Source: Metallococcus carri | GTDB lineage: Bacteria > Actinomycetota > Actinomycetes > Actinomycetales > Dermatophilaceae | Assembly (NCBI RefSeq): GCF_011440275.1 | Contig: NZ_JAAOIV010000001.1 | Location: 186,001-250,000, forward strand | Length of the DNA stretch: 64,000 bases | Reading direction: 5' to 3' | Part shown: one piece after another, positions 8,489 through 17,237 of the stretch | Layout of the letters: each line of letters begins with the position of its first letter | Numbering within the stretch: position 1 is the stretch's first letter | Translations under genes and position numbers: made by a program | The notes under the pieces: model-generated | Seen by the model: the letters and a program-made list of their open reading frames with translations, nothing else | Database searches by the model: none | Told to the model about the DNA's origin: nothing

Positions 8489-9793
8489 ATGGATGCCGAC
8501 ATAATCCCGCTTGGCGAGCGCGCCCTCAGCAGCATTCTGGACCATGTGCTCGCGGTCGGAGACGAAGCCGAGACGAGCTACCTGGAGATCAAGAGAAGTC
8601 TCGACCTGACCAGCACGGAAGGTGTGGCGAAGGTCGCGAAGTTCCTTCTCGGAGCAGCCAATCGACGCCCGCAGGACGCCGCGCGATACTTCAAAGGCTA
8701 CGCAGTACTGGTCATTGGCGCGCAGAAGGATCGTGCGCAAGGGGTTCCTCGTGGTGTTGAGGCCCACGAGCTAGAAGACCGGCTTCGGCCTTACCTAGGA
8801 GCACAGTTTCCAGCGTTCGAGTTCGGACGAATCGGTGTCGACGAGGGCCGCGAGGTGCTGTTCCTTATCGCACAGCCCCCGCAGGACGGACAGCCGATCT
8901 TCCCGTGCCACAAGAGCTTCCAGGGAGCGAAACGTCAGGACAACGTTGATGACGGGGCGATCTACGTGCGGGGGGCCAGCAACACCCGCCGTGCCCGAGC
9001 AGAGGAAGTGCTGGCTCTCGTCCAGCGGGCCCGGGGCGGCGGCAAGTCGCCGATCGATCTCGACGTCGAGATCCTCGGAACCATCAGCCGGGTCGAACGG
9101 GTCAACGAAGTGCTGGAGCGTCTGTATGAGTTCGAGGAAGAAGAGTTCAGCAAGCCGCGGGAGCCAGCAGAAGACATTTCGCCGTCAGCCCTTCTTGTAC
9201 CGACCGTCTTCGGCAGGACGCAGCCACCATCGCCCGAGGAACGAGCGAGACGACTGGAAGCGTGGCGAGGCGAAAAGCCCGCCCATATCGAGCAGGGCCG
9301 AGAACACTTCCTGGGTGTCGCTCTTCCTGGCGTAGGAATCCGGGTCGTCAGCCGCGACCGGTTCGTCGCCAAGCCCCACCTCATCGTGACCTTCCACGAC
9401 TGCGAATCGTTCGACTACCGCCTGGCAGACGACGCCGACTACAGCAAGGTGGTCGAACCCATCGTGCGGCGGCAGGACCCATACGGAATCGGATTCGACC
9501 CCTCCGACCTCCAGATCGCGACGCGCGGGTACCCGGTGGGCTGGAGCAATCACGGCAACAATGTCGAAGTCACCCTCACGCCTGAGTCGTTTCGCCCCAA
9601 CGCGCCGTGGACGAGCGACCAGGACGATTACGTGCTCCTCGCGCGCGATCCACAAGCGGACGTTGTATCCGTGACGTGGGTCCTGACTGAGGACGGCAAC
9701 GACGCCGTGACCAGGGGCGAACTAAAGGTTTCGACAGGAGACCTCACCGACGCTGCCGACTTGCTCAAAACGGCATTCTTCAAAGACGTGTGA
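8489..9793 (+). CDS. AlbA_2/Schlafen-type putative DNA- or RNA-binding protein
   Basis: The protein has 434 residues; its start has a good ribosome site, GGAGGTG, nine bases upstream. The N-terminal 170 residues match the AlbA_2 (Schlafen-like) pattern: the acidic start ETSYLEIKRSLDL, the helix KFLLGAANR, and the closing segment GAIYVRGASNTRRA. The C-terminal 250 residues have no domain I recognise. AlbA_2 proteins are frequent in phage-defence islands and include nucleases and putative regulators. Its position behind the restriction and kinase genes suggests a defence role. It is separated from them by about 390 bp containing the MerR remnant, so it may have its own promoter. Confidence 0.65.
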   Translation: MDADIIPLGERALSSILDHVLAVGDEAETSYLEIKRSLDLTSTEGVAKVAKFLLGAANRRPQDAARYFKGYAVLVIGAQKDRAQGVPRGVEAHELEDRLRPYLGAQFPAFEFGRIGVDEGREVLFLIAQPPQDGQPIFPCHKSFQGAKRQDNVDDGAIYVRGASNTRRARAEEVLALVQRARGGGKSPIDLDVEILGTISRVERVNEVLERLYEFEEEEFSKPREPAEDISPSALLVPTVFGRTQPPSPEERARRLEAWRGEKPAHIEQGREHFLGVALPGVGIRVVSRDRFVAKPHLIVTFHDCESFDYRLADDADYSKVVEPIVRRQDPYGIGFDPSDLQIATRGYPVGWSNHGNNVEVTLTPESFRPNAPWTSDQDDYVLLARDPQADVVSVTWVLTEDGNDAVTRGELKVSTGDLTDAADLLKTAFFKDV

Positions 9794-9874
9794 TTCTGCC
9801 ACGGCGGGCACCACGGGCTCGATTGCAGGGGTTGCGTCCCGGTGTCACGTTCCGGGATTGCGCAACCCCGGCGC

Positions 9875-10310
9875 TCACCCGCGCAGGCGCTCAGCAGTTA
9901 TCCTTACCCACTGCCGCTGCCATCGCGTCTTTACTGCCGGTGGGTAGTAGTTCGGGCGCACCCAGGCGACGGCGTGGTCGGGCTCGACTCTGCTGATGCA
10001 CCAGGAGCGACATCGCGGCGCCGGTGCGACCTTTCCCACCACCGCAGGCGATCGCAACCCGTTCGCGCTTCGACCGAGTATGAGCTTCGCCGAGCGCGCT
10101 GATCGCGGCCTCCATGGAGTCCGGCAGGGAGAAGCCGGGCCACTTAACCCACCTGTACGGCCAACCATCGATGCCGCAGTCTCTGCCGAGTAAGTAGAGA
10201 GCGAAGTCCGGAACCGGGACGTCGCCGTGAGGGCGCCGGACTCACGTACCTCTGATGGAACGTCCGTCCGGGAACTCCACGAGGCCGCTAACCGCTTCCC
10301 GAGTACTCAC
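9875..10310 (-). pseudogene. protein-tyrosine/dual-specificity phosphatase, broken by a stop and a frameshift
   Basis: Read on the minus strand from GTG 10310, the frame gives GLVEFPDGRSIRGT, hits TGA at 10244-10242, and continues in the same frame with PDFALYLLGRD and the CX5R phosphatase loop CGGGKGRTG. The remaining family sequence (AVAWVRPNYYP, WQRQWV) is in another frame, so there is a frameshift near 10,000. Both halves match a common small actinobacterial phosphatase. Two independent lesions make this a decayed gene and argue against a single sequencing error. Confidence 0.7.
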
Positions 10311-10706
10311 ACAACCACGGCAGTTCCCAGCGTCCGGTTCGCATCGCGGCAGCCGGCAGTTTGTCCTCGATCTGCAAGAGGTGTGACGGCACCGAGGAGT
10401 GCGAGAAGCTCCGTCTGAGCGTGGGCGACCCAAAGGGGGCTCAGCCGCTCGTCGACGGCAGCAAGTCGCGAGGAGACAGCCGGAAGGCGCACTGAGAATG
10501 CCAGCTCGATGAGGTGCGGCCGCATTCTACTAGGCAGTTCTGGGGAAGGGGCAGTCCGTGCTTTATGACCTTCGAATGCGAGCATTCGTGTGGCAAGGAC
10601 ACCGTCCTCCCACCAGAGGCGGCGCATGCGCCGCCGAGATGTGCTCGCATCCCAGAAGATAACTCAAGTTCGCAGCCGTACCGAGAATACAGGACAAGCG
10701 TTTCGG
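10311..10706. other. no recognised gene
   Basis: This stretch lies between the phosphatase remnant and the ArsR gene. Open frames occur on both strands, including a minus frame of about 106 codons at 10307-10627, but none shows a known domain or a convincing ribosome site. It is probably decayed or intergenic DNA. Confidence 0.4.
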
Positions 10707-11081
10707 TCACGCCAACTGAGGAGCAGCGAGGTCGCCGCTGAATAGGGTGCGCAGGGCGTCCATCGCCTCCGTGCGGGCCTTGTAGTAGACCCACACGCCG
10801 CGCTTGTCGCGGTCGACCAAGCCGGCGTCGTGCAGAACCTTCAGGTGGTGGCTGAGGGTCGACTGCGACAGGTCGAAGCCCTCTGTCAGGTCACACATGG
10901 CGCACGCCTCGGCGCCCTCGTGGGACAGGATCATCGACATCAATCGCAGCCGCACCGGATCGGCCAGAGCCTTAAGCATGCGGGAGACACCTTCGGCCTG
11001 CGCCGGGGTGATCGGCTCGCGGGCGAGGGGCGTGCAGTATCCCAACGCGGCGTCACGGGCGGACGGACCAGACATCGACAT
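10707..11081 (-). CDS. ArsR/SmtB-family metal-responsive repressor
   Basis: From ATG 11081 the product has 124 residues. It carries the ArsR winged helix: ADPVRLRLMSMIL, then the recognition helix DLSQSTLSHHLKVL and the beta wing VWVYYK. Cysteines C16, C60 and C63 (ACAMCDL) could bind a thiophilic metal such as Cd, Pb or As. It is divergent from the HMA and P-type ATPase genes, so it most likely represses them and is released by metal. No clear Shine-Dalgarno precedes the start, and an AT-rich box (CAATAT) lies just upstream, consistent with a leaderless transcript. A longer version beginning at 11162 would cover the operator region and is unlikely. Confidence 0.85.
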   Translation of the reverse strand: MSMSGPSARDAALGYCTPLAREPITPAQAEGVSRMLKALADPVRLRLMSMILSHEGAEACAMCDLTEGFDLSQSTLSHHLKVLHDAGLVDRDKRGVWVYYKARTEAMDALRTLFSGDLAAPQLA

Positions 11082-11090
11082 GGGTACATA

Positions 11091-11148
11091 TTGACATGCA
11101 TCGAACCCTACGGCAAACTCGGAAACGTAGACTTTGACGTCCATCGAA
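11091..11148. promoter_or_regulatory. paired ArsR-type operator boxes
   Basis: Two near-identical 15-mers lie in the divergent spacer: TTGACatgCATCGAA at 11091-11105 and TTGACgtcCATCGAA at 11134-11148. They are in the same orientation 43 bp apart, about four helical turns. One sits at the repressor start and the other just upstream of the HMA gene, as expected for control of both directions. The same box occurs at the arsR gene at 29.5 kb. Confidence 0.6.
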
Positions 11149-11182
11149 ATCCGATGTTCCACGAGCTAGAAGGAGATCAACC

Positions 11183-11428
11183 GTGACTGCCCCTATCCAG
11201 TTCCTCCGCTCCAAGTACCGCGCCATCGAAGGCGGCTGCGTGACCTGCGCGGGTGACCTCGCCGTCGTGGAGTCCCTGCCCGGGGTCAAGGAGGTCGACG
11301 CGCTTGCTTCCGGCCTGGTGCTGGTCACTCACGACGGCACCGTGAGCGATGACGCCGTCGTCGCCGCCGCGAAGAAGTCCGGGCTGCCCCTTGTCGCCGC
11401 CGGCCCGGCGCGCCCGGTCCGGGCATGA
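11183..11428 (+). CDS. small heavy-metal-associated (HMA-like) protein
   Basis: The 81-residue product from GTG 11183 has a ribosome site, AAGGAG, upstream. It contains a CxxC metal site (GCVTC) and the beta-alpha-beta-beta-alpha-beta rhythm of HMA domains (VVESLPGVKEVDA, then SGLVLVTHDG). It lies 29 bp ahead of a P-type ATPase that has no N-terminal HMA domain of its own. It may therefore act as a detached metal donor or sensor for the pump. The glycine before the first cysteine replaces the usual methionine of GMxCxxC. Confidence 0.7.
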   Translation: MTAPIQFLRSKYRAIEGGCVTCAGDLAVVESLPGVKEVDALASGLVLVTHDGTVSDDAVVAAAKKSGLPLVAAGPARPVRA

Positions 11429-11457
11429 AGTCACCGGTGGAGGAAGGAAAATAGTCG

Positions 11458-13530
11458 ATGAGTGCTAATGCGAGCACGTCACCACACGTCACGTCCGCTG
11501 TCGCGGTTCGGCCTCGCGCCCGCCGCTGGTGGCAGAAGCCCGAGATGGTCACGCTGGCCGTCGCCGCGGTGCTGCTGGTGGCCGGGCTGGTGGTGGAGTG
11601 GACCATCCACTCCGAGCCGGTGGCCCTGGCCCTGTTCTGCGGCGCGATCCTCATCGGCGGCGTCTACCCGTTGCGCAGCGCGATCCGGGCGGTGCGCCAC
11701 AAACGGCTGACCATCACCGTGCTGCTGGTCGTGGCCGCCATCGGAGCCATCGCGCTTGGGGTGATCGAGGAGGCGGCGATGCTGGTTGTCATCTTCAGTC
11801 TCGGTGAGGCGATGGAGGCCTACGCCACCGACAAGGCCCGCGGGTCTATTAGCGCCCTGATGGAGATCGCACCCCCCACCGCCAACCGACTCAACGATGA
11901 CGGGGCGACCGAGACCGTGGCGGTGGAGGAACTCCACCCCGGTGACGTCGTCCTGGTGCGTCCCGGTGAGCGCCTACCCACCGACGGCGCTGTGATCCAT
12001 GGCGCCTCGTGGGTGGACGCCAGCCCGGTGACCGGGGAGTCGGTGCCGGTCGAGGTCACGGCGGGCACCGAGGTCTTCGGCGGCAGCCTCAACGGCAATG
12101 GCGTGCTGCGGATTAGGGTCACCAAGGAGTACTACGACACGGTCCTGGCCCGGGTGATCGAGCAGGTCGAGGAGGCACAGGCCAACCGCAGCGGTGCCGA
12201 GCGGTTCGCGGACAAGTTCGGTGCTGTCTACACCCCGGCGATGTTCGCCCTTGCCGTAGCCGTGGCACTAGTGCTGCCGCTGCTCGGCTTCGAGTGGCGC
12301 GAGGCGATCTACCGGGCCCTCGTGGTCCTGGTTGTCTCCTGCTCCTGCGCCCTGATCATCTCGGTGCCTGTCAGCGTGGTCACCGCAATCGCCCGGGGCG
12401 CCCGCGACGGCATCCTAATCAAGGGCGGCATCTACCTTGAGCGCCTGGCCGACATCAAGGCCGTCGCCTTCGACAAGACCGGCACCCTCACCCGCGGCCG
12501 GCCCGATCTCGCTCAAGTAACGCCCCTCGACGGGATCAGCGAGGACGAGGCTCTGACCCTTGCGGCGGCGGTCGAGTCCGAGAGCGAGCACCCCATCGCG
12601 ACCGCGATCGTGGCCGGTGCCCGTGACCGCGCGTTGACCATCCCGGCCGTCCAGGATGCACGCGCCCTGCCAGGAGCCGGCATGGAAGCCACCCTCGACG
12701 GTCGCACCCTGCACATCGGCCGACCCACCGACGAGGACCGGACCGACGGCACCGCAGGCCCGGCGCTGGCGCACGCCGAGGCGGAAGGATGCACGGCCGT
12801 GGTTCTTCGCGACGACACCCGACCCTTGGCCGTCGTGGCGGTGGCCGACCAGCTGCGCCCCGATGCCGAAAGCACCCTCGCCGAGCTGCGCGACCTCGGA
12901 GTCGAGCGGGTCCTGATGCTCACCGGCGACAACGCCACCGTCGCCAGGTCCACCGCGCAGGCCCTGGGGCTAGACGACTACCGCGCCGAGCTGCTCCCCG
13001 AGGACAAATCCGCCGCAATCCGTGAGCTGCGCGAGAAACACGGCGTGATCGCGATGGTCGGCGACGGCGTCAACGACGCCCCTGCCATGGCCAACGCCGA
13101 CCTCGCCATCGCCATGGGAGCCGCCAGCACCGACGTCGCCCTAGAGACCGCCGACGTCGCCCTCCTGGCCGACGAGCTCGACCGGCTCCCGGCCGCCATC
13201 CGACTCTCGCGCCGCGCTCGGAAAAACATCAAGATCAACATCGCCCTGAGCCTGACCGTCGTCGCCATCCTGATCGTCGCAGCCCTCGCCGGTTGGATGT
13301 CCCTGACCACCGGCCTGCTCCTCAACGAGGGCAGCGCGGCGCTGATCATCCTCAACGGCCTGCGCATGCTCCGCCCGGGCCGTGGCGAAACTAGGCGCGC
13401 CCAGGTCGATTTCGGTACCCGCCAAGGTTCTGACCTGAACTCCGGGCGACCGTGCGCTCCGGGCTCGACGACCGGTGGACACTCGGTAGCCGCGGGAAGC
13501 TCGTACGACCAGCGTGAGCACGGCAGATGA
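11458..13530 (+). CDS. heavy-metal-translocating P1B-type ATPase with CSC motif
   Basis: This 690-residue efflux pump hydrolyses ATP to export a soft metal (Cd, Pb or Zn likely). Visible elements are the actuator TGES, phosphorylation site DKTGT (D339), HP motif SEHPIA, hinge GDGVNDAP and about eight membrane helices. The transmembrane metal site reads C295-S296-C297 (SCSCALIISVPV) where most pumps have CPC. There is no N-terminal metal-binding domain. The last 50 or so residues, after LNGLRMLRPGR, are low in membrane character and look like run-on sequence past the normal end. The ribosome site GGAGGAAGG precedes ATG 11458. It is the last gene of the ArsR-controlled unit. Confidence 0.88.
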   Translation: MSANASTSPHVTSAVAVRPRARRWWQKPEMVTLAVAAVLLVAGLVVEWTIHSEPVALALFCGAILIGGVYPLRSAIRAVRHKRLTITVLLVVAAIGAIALGVIEEAAMLVVIFSLGEAMEAYATDKARGSISALMEIAPPTANRLNDDGATETVAVEELHPGDVVLVRPGERLPTDGAVIHGASWVDASPVTGESVPVEVTAGTEVFGGSLNGNGVLRIRVTKEYYDTVLARVIEQVEEAQANRSGAERFADKFGAVYTPAMFALAVAVALVLPLLGFEWREAIYRALVVLVVSCSCALIISVPVSVVTAIARGARDGILIKGGIYLERLADIKAVAFDKTGTLTRGRPDLAQVTPLDGISEDEALTLAAAVESESEHPIATAIVAGARDRALTIPAVQDARALPGAGMEATLDGRTLHIGRPTDEDRTDGTAGPALAHAEAEGCTAVVLRDDTRPLAVVAVADQLRPDAESTLAELRDLGVERVLMLTGDNATVARSTAQALGLDDYRAELLPEDKSAAIRELREKHGVIAMVGDGVNDAPAMANADLAIAMGAASTDVALETADVALLADELDRLPAAIRLSRRARKNIKINIALSLTVVAILIVAALAGWMSLTTGLLLNEGSAALIILNGLRMLRPGRGETRRAQVDFGTRQGSDLNSGRPCAPGSTTGGHSVAAGSSYDQREHGR

Positions 13531-14012
13531 CTTTCCGCGCCTGTCGACGTCTGCATGGCGCCGACAGGCGCGTTGCAGACCAAGGCCGCACCGTTCCGCG
13601 ATGGCGAACTCATGAGGACTGGCGGGTGACGCTTGAGCGATGCCCACTTCCCCGCGAGGGCCACGGTTTCCATAGTGACTGGCCTGACCGATCTCGATGA
13701 GTGCGGTAAATGAAGGCGCCGGAACCACGCGCCGACTGCATGAGGGCTTCGCCTGGGTTGGCGAGGAACGCAGTAGATCACATCGTCTCCCGCCCACGCA
13801 GCGCTCCTTCAGGGCGGAAACGATCGCCAGTTTTGCGGCATCCCGACAGCCCGACTGATGCACTGCCTAGTAGCCGGTTGGGTATCAGGAGCCTGTGGCG
13901 TCATGTCGGATGCGCGGTCCCTCAGCGAATCTCAGGCACATACTGCGGCGGTCCGATCCGGTGATACCCGGGCTAAGCACTCTGTGGCAGGCGCCCCGGC
14001 AGCGGGCTCCTA
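13531..14012. other. no recognised gene
   Basis: About 480 bp separate the metal pump from the AraC-type gene. Open frames are present, including a minus frame that continues antisense into the pump gene, but none carries a domain I recognise. This may be the scar of the right edge of the first cargo region. Confidence 0.4.
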
Positions 14013-14948
14013 GTGGGATACGACAGTGGATCAAGCTGGGTGTCCGAACACGGCTTCTCTCCCGTGGTGGCGCGAACGGAGAGTGTCCACCGGCGGCGTG
14101 ATCCCATCGCGTATGACTGCGTGAAGCTGATCTTCGTGCGAGCCGGGTCGGCGTGGTTGTTCAGCGAGTTCGGAGAGCGACCGGTCAGGGTTGGGGACGT
14201 GGTGCTGCTTGCGGCGAACACCCTGTGCGGGGCCGAACCGGAGCAGCGGGTCACGGTCACGACGCTGTTTCTGCATCGAGACTATGTGGTCGATCAGGTG
14301 TTCTGGCAGCACGCCGCGGTGTTGGCCGACCGGCTGGAGGCCAAGGATTTCATCGCGGCCCGCTATGCGGAGGCCGCCCAGGTGCTGCGGCTGGGCGAGG
14401 ACCGAGCCGCGTGTGTGATGCCGTGGTTGGATGAACTCGGTCGGCTCAGCCTCAATGGGCCTGCACCGGAGCAGTTCTATCGGATGCAGTCCTTGCTGTT
14501 CGCCGTCTTGGATGTGGTGTCGCCGTTCGTGAAGACGACCGCGGTGCGCCGGTCCGCGACCCAGCACAAGGCCACCTACCTCGGCGCACCTGCCCTCCGG
14601 CGTTTGGCACCGTTGCGGGCCGAGGCCCGTGCCGCAGCCGACCGGCTGCGGGACCAGCCAGCACGACGGTGGACGCTAGCGGAGTTGGCCGAGTCGGTGC
14701 ACCTGTCGCCGTCCCAGCTCGGCCGGGTCTTCGTCGACGCCTATGGGAAAACGCCGATGACATACCTGGCGACGCTGCGTGCCGAGCACCTGGCGCGGTT
14801 GCTGCGTGAGACCGATCTGCCGATCGAGGTGGCGATGCGTGAGGTCGGCTGGCACAGCCGGGGTCACGCCGCGCGGCTGTTCCGCCGGTGTGTCGGAGCG
14901 AGCCCGACGCGATACCGCCAGGTCGTCCGGCAGAAGGCACGGACCTGA
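14013..14948 (+). CDS. AraC-family transcriptional regulator
   Basis: The protein has 311 residues and starts at GTG. The N-terminal 150 residues form a cupin-like sensing region (LIFVRAGSAWLFSEFGERPV, then VGDVVLLAAN). The C-terminal 100 residues hold the two AraC helix-turn-helix motifs: WTLAELAESVHLSPSQLGRVF, and DLPIEVAMREVGWHSRGHAARLFRR, ending in GASPTRYR. It lies between the metal cargo and the element backbone, and two operator-like boxes sit directly after it. It could switch the replication and transfer operon that begins at 15175. The effector is unknown. Confidence 0.88.
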   Translation: MGYDSGSSWVSEHGFSPVVARTESVHRRRDPIAYDCVKLIFVRAGSAWLFSEFGERPVRVGDVVLLAANTLCGAEPEQRVTVTTLFLHRDYVVDQVFWQHAAVLADRLEAKDFIAARYAEAAQVLRLGEDRAACVMPWLDELGRLSLNGPAPEQFYRMQSLLFAVLDVVSPFVKTTAVRRSATQHKATYLGAPALRRLAPLRAEARAAADRLRDQPARRWTLAELAESVHLSPSQLGRVFVDAYGKTPMTYLATLRAEHLARLLRETDLPIEVAMREVGWHSRGHAARLFRRCVGASPTRYRQVVRQKART

Positions 14949-14954
14949 CGGTTC

Positions 14955-14987
14955 GATACGGATATTCGCTTTTGCGATACGCGTATC
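14955..14987. promoter_or_regulatory. two operator-like boxes with 21-bp period
   Basis: GATACGGATATT starts at 14955 and the perfect palindrome GATACGCGTATC starts at 14976, exactly 21 bp apart (two helical turns) and in the same register. AraC-type activators typically bind paired direct half-sites at this spacing. The pair lies between the AraC gene and ardC, 190-220 bp before the ardC start. Confidence 0.5.
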
Positions 14988-15094
14988 CGCATCATCGCCC
15001 GATCCTGCGCCCTCGTCACCTGACGGGCTGGTAGTCCGGTAGGTCTCGGCGGGTTCACTGCCGCGCCTGACCGGTCGCATCCTCGCCTGTCTTC

Positions 15095-15128
15095 GTGTTG
15101 GTGTTCCCGGCGTACCTGATGGTCACCG
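15095..15128 (+). promoter_or_regulatory. recurrent element leader motif, copy 1 (before ardC)
   Basis: The spacer before ardC contains GTTGGTGttcCCGGCGTacCTGATGGTCAC written in sense orientation. It aligns over its length with the spacer before the SSB-like gene (41284-41315). The motif ends about 50 bases upstream of the ardC ATG. This is the most diverged of the six copies, with TACCTG for CACCTG. Confidence 0.4.
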
Positions 15129-15174
15129 AGCCCGACCGGCCCGGTGCTCAGGGTATCGGGAGGAGACAGCGACG

Positions 15175-16296
15175 ATGGCCACGACACGAGAGGAAGCTCA
15201 GGCCGCGCGGGAGGCGAAGCTCGATGAGTTGCACGAGCGGCTGACCGGTGCGGTCGAACAGCTCGTCTCCGGCGACGACTGGGGTCGCGCGCTCGCGTTC
15301 GCGGCGCGGTTCAGGGCGAGATCGTTCTCCAACACCTTGTTGATCTGGGCACAGCATGCCGCGGCTTACGAGGCGGGTCGGGTGCCGGAGCCGTTGCCGT
15401 CGTATGTGGCCGGGTATCGCCAGTGGCAGACCCTGGACCGGCAGGTGCAGAAGGGTCAGTCGGGGTACATGATCCTCGCCCCGGTCACCGGCCGATTCGC
15501 CACCGCCACACCGTCCGACCCAGAGTCGTGGCGGCGACTCGGCAAGGGCGAGAAACCCCGCCCCGGTGAAGTCGTGCGCTCGAAAATGATCACCGCCAAG
15601 CCCGCCTACGTGTGGGACGCCTCGCAGACTGCCGGCGACCCGATCCCAGAACCACCCGCACCGAAGCTGCTGGAAGGCGAAGCACCAGTCGGGTTGTGGA
15701 ATGGTCTGGCCAAGCTGGTTGAGGAGCGCGGGTTCACCGTGCTGCGGGTGCCGCACGAGGGCATGATCCACGGCGCCAACGGCGTGACGGACTACACCGC
15801 GAAGACGGTCGCGGTCCGGGAGAACATGGACCCCGCCGCTCAGGTCAAGACGCTTGCCCACGAACTCGGGCACGTCCTGATGCACGGCCCCGACCAGGAG
15901 GACGCCCGCCAGCATCGCGGCATCGGGGAGGTGGAGGCCGAATCAGTGGCGCTGATGATCGGCGCCGCCCATCACATGGACACGACCGGGTACACGATCC
16001 CCTACGTGTCGACCTGGGCCGCAAGGGTGGACGGCAAGGAACCGGTCGAGATCGTCAAGGCCACCGGCGAGCGGGTCCGCAAGACCGCCCTGACGATCCT
16101 CGATCAGCTCGACACCGCCCAAGTCGGTGACGGCACTCCACCGGGTCTCGACCGTGAGACGCCGCAGCGCAACCAGCCATCCCACGAGCGTTCAGCACCC
16201 GAACGCGCAGCGTCGGGCAGGCAGGCCGAGCCCGTGCCCGAAACGGGCACCCGCCCAGCGGCCAGCGCGACCGTGATGCAGGGACGGGATCTGTGA
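15175..16296 (+). CDS. ardC: ArdC-like antirestriction protein with zincin metallopeptidase domain
   Basis: The protein has 373 residues, with GGGAGGAGA before the ATG. The N-terminal half matches the ArdC ssDNA-binding domain (RSFSNTLLIWAQ, then YRQWQTLDRQVQKGQSGYMI). The C-terminal half carries a zincin active site, HELGH at 229-233, with a downstream glutamate-rich segment EVEAESVALMIG. ArdC proteins protect incoming single-stranded plasmid DNA from host restriction. It leads the first backbone operon, where early expression on entry would make sense. Its stop overlaps the next ATG (TGATG). The low-complexity tail after about residue 320 is probably disordered. Confidence 0.88.
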   Translation: MATTREEAQAAREAKLDELHERLTGAVEQLVSGDDWGRALAFAARFRARSFSNTLLIWAQHAAAYEAGRVPEPLPSYVAGYRQWQTLDRQVQKGQSGYMILAPVTGRFATATPSDPESWRRLGKGEKPRPGEVVRSKMITAKPAYVWDASQTAGDPIPEPPAPKLLEGEAPVGLWNGLAKLVEERGFTVLRVPHEGMIHGANGVTDYTAKTVAVRENMDPAAQVKTLAHELGHVLMHGPDQEDARQHRGIGEVEAESVALMIGAAHHMDTTGYTIPYVSTWAARVDGKEPVEIVKATGERVRKTALTILDQLDTAQVGDGTPPGLDRETPQRNQPSHERSAPERAASGRQAEPVPETGTRPAASATVMQGRDL

Positions 16297-17237
16297 TGGC
16301 CGCTACGGACGCGCTCGCGGGCGTATTGTCGCAGATGACCGGGCCATGGCCGATCTCCGCCGCAGCACGAGAACTCGCCGCCGCAGGCGTGCCGGTGTTC
16401 CCGTGCGTGCCGGGCGAGAAGCGTCCGCTCACCGAGCACGGCTTCCACGACGCCACCACCGATCCAGGCCAGGTGGAGGCCTGGTGGCGGACGCACCCGG
16501 ATGCGAACCTCGCTGTCCCCACCGGTGCCGCCTCCGGGGTGGTGGTGGATGTCGATGTCCACGGCACCGTCGACGGATTCGCCTCCTTCGAGCGTGCCCA
16601 CCGTGCCGACCTCGTGTCGGGGTGGGCGTTCCTGGTGTCCACGCCGTCGGGCGGGATGCACGCCTACTACCCGGCGACACCGGAGCGGGCGCAGCGGTCC
16701 TGGCAGGCCGCGCGCGCCGGTGTGGACTTCCGTGGCGACGGCGGCTACATCCTCGTCCCACCCTCGAAGGTGTCCACCAACGGGGCAGCTGTCGGCTACC
16801 GGGTGCGGCAGATCAACACCGGCCCCTCGGCGACGCTGGATGCGGACCGGTTGCGGGACTTCCTCGACCCGCGCCCAATGCCCCCGCCCAGGACGGGCGA
16901 CGATGTGCAGCGGTCGGTGGATGTGTCGCGGCTGGCGGCGTGGGTCGCTGCCCGCGGCGAAGGGGAACGGAACCGGGGCCTGTTCTGGGCCGCCTGCCGA
17001 CTGGCCGAGAACGGTGTCCCGGCCCCCGATGCACTCGATGTGCTCGCGGCCGCGGCCTCGGAATCGGGGTTGGGCGAGCGGGAGATCACCGCGACCGTCC
17101 GCTCGGCCTACCGCACCGCCCAACCCCAAGCCCGCCCTTCGCCGCCGGTGGCCCGCGGCGCGCCGCGGGCCGCGGACGGGTGGTTTGCTCGCGATGCGAC
17201 CGTGCGAACGTCCGCTCCGATGCGGGGGCTGTCATGA
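16296..17237 (+). CDS. bifunctional primase/polymerase (Prim-Pol) N-terminal domain protein
   Basis: The product has 313 residues from ATG 16296. The archaeo-eukaryotic primase-like Prim-Pol fold is shown by PVFPCVPGEKRPLT, the TTDPGQVEAWWRTHPDANLAVPTG segment broken across the fold, and the metal-binding pair D85 and D87 in VVVDVDVHG. The C-terminal third looks like a primase-associated helical domain (GERNRGLFWAACRLAENG). No helicase is attached, unlike many Prim-Pol replication proteins. It probably primes complementary-strand synthesis or element replication after transfer. Its stop overlaps the next start (ATGA). Confidence 0.87.
   Translation: MAATDALAGVLSQMTGPWPISAAARELAAAGVPVFPCVPGEKRPLTEHGFHDATTDPGQVEAWWRTHPDANLAVPTGAASGVVVDVDVHGTVDGFASFERAHRADLVSGWAFLVSTPSGGMHAYYPATPERAQRSWQAARAGVDFRGDGGYILVPPSKVSTNGAAVGYRVRQINTGPSATLDADRLRDFLDPRPMPPPRTGDDVQRSVDVSRLAAWVAARGEGERNRGLFWAACRLAENGVPAPDALDVLAAAASESGLGEREITATVRSAYRTAQPQARPSPPVARGAPRAADGWFARDATVRTSAPMRGLS

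Noticed and set aside
13141-13863. 240-codon minus frame overlapping the end of the P-type ATPase
   Set aside because: It mostly mirrors the pump gene, and the free part from 13531 shows no domain I can name.
14692-14708. GTGCACCTG inside the AraC gene
   Set aside because: It matches the leader-motif core, but lies in coding sequence without the flanking blocks; a chance match in GC-rich DNA.
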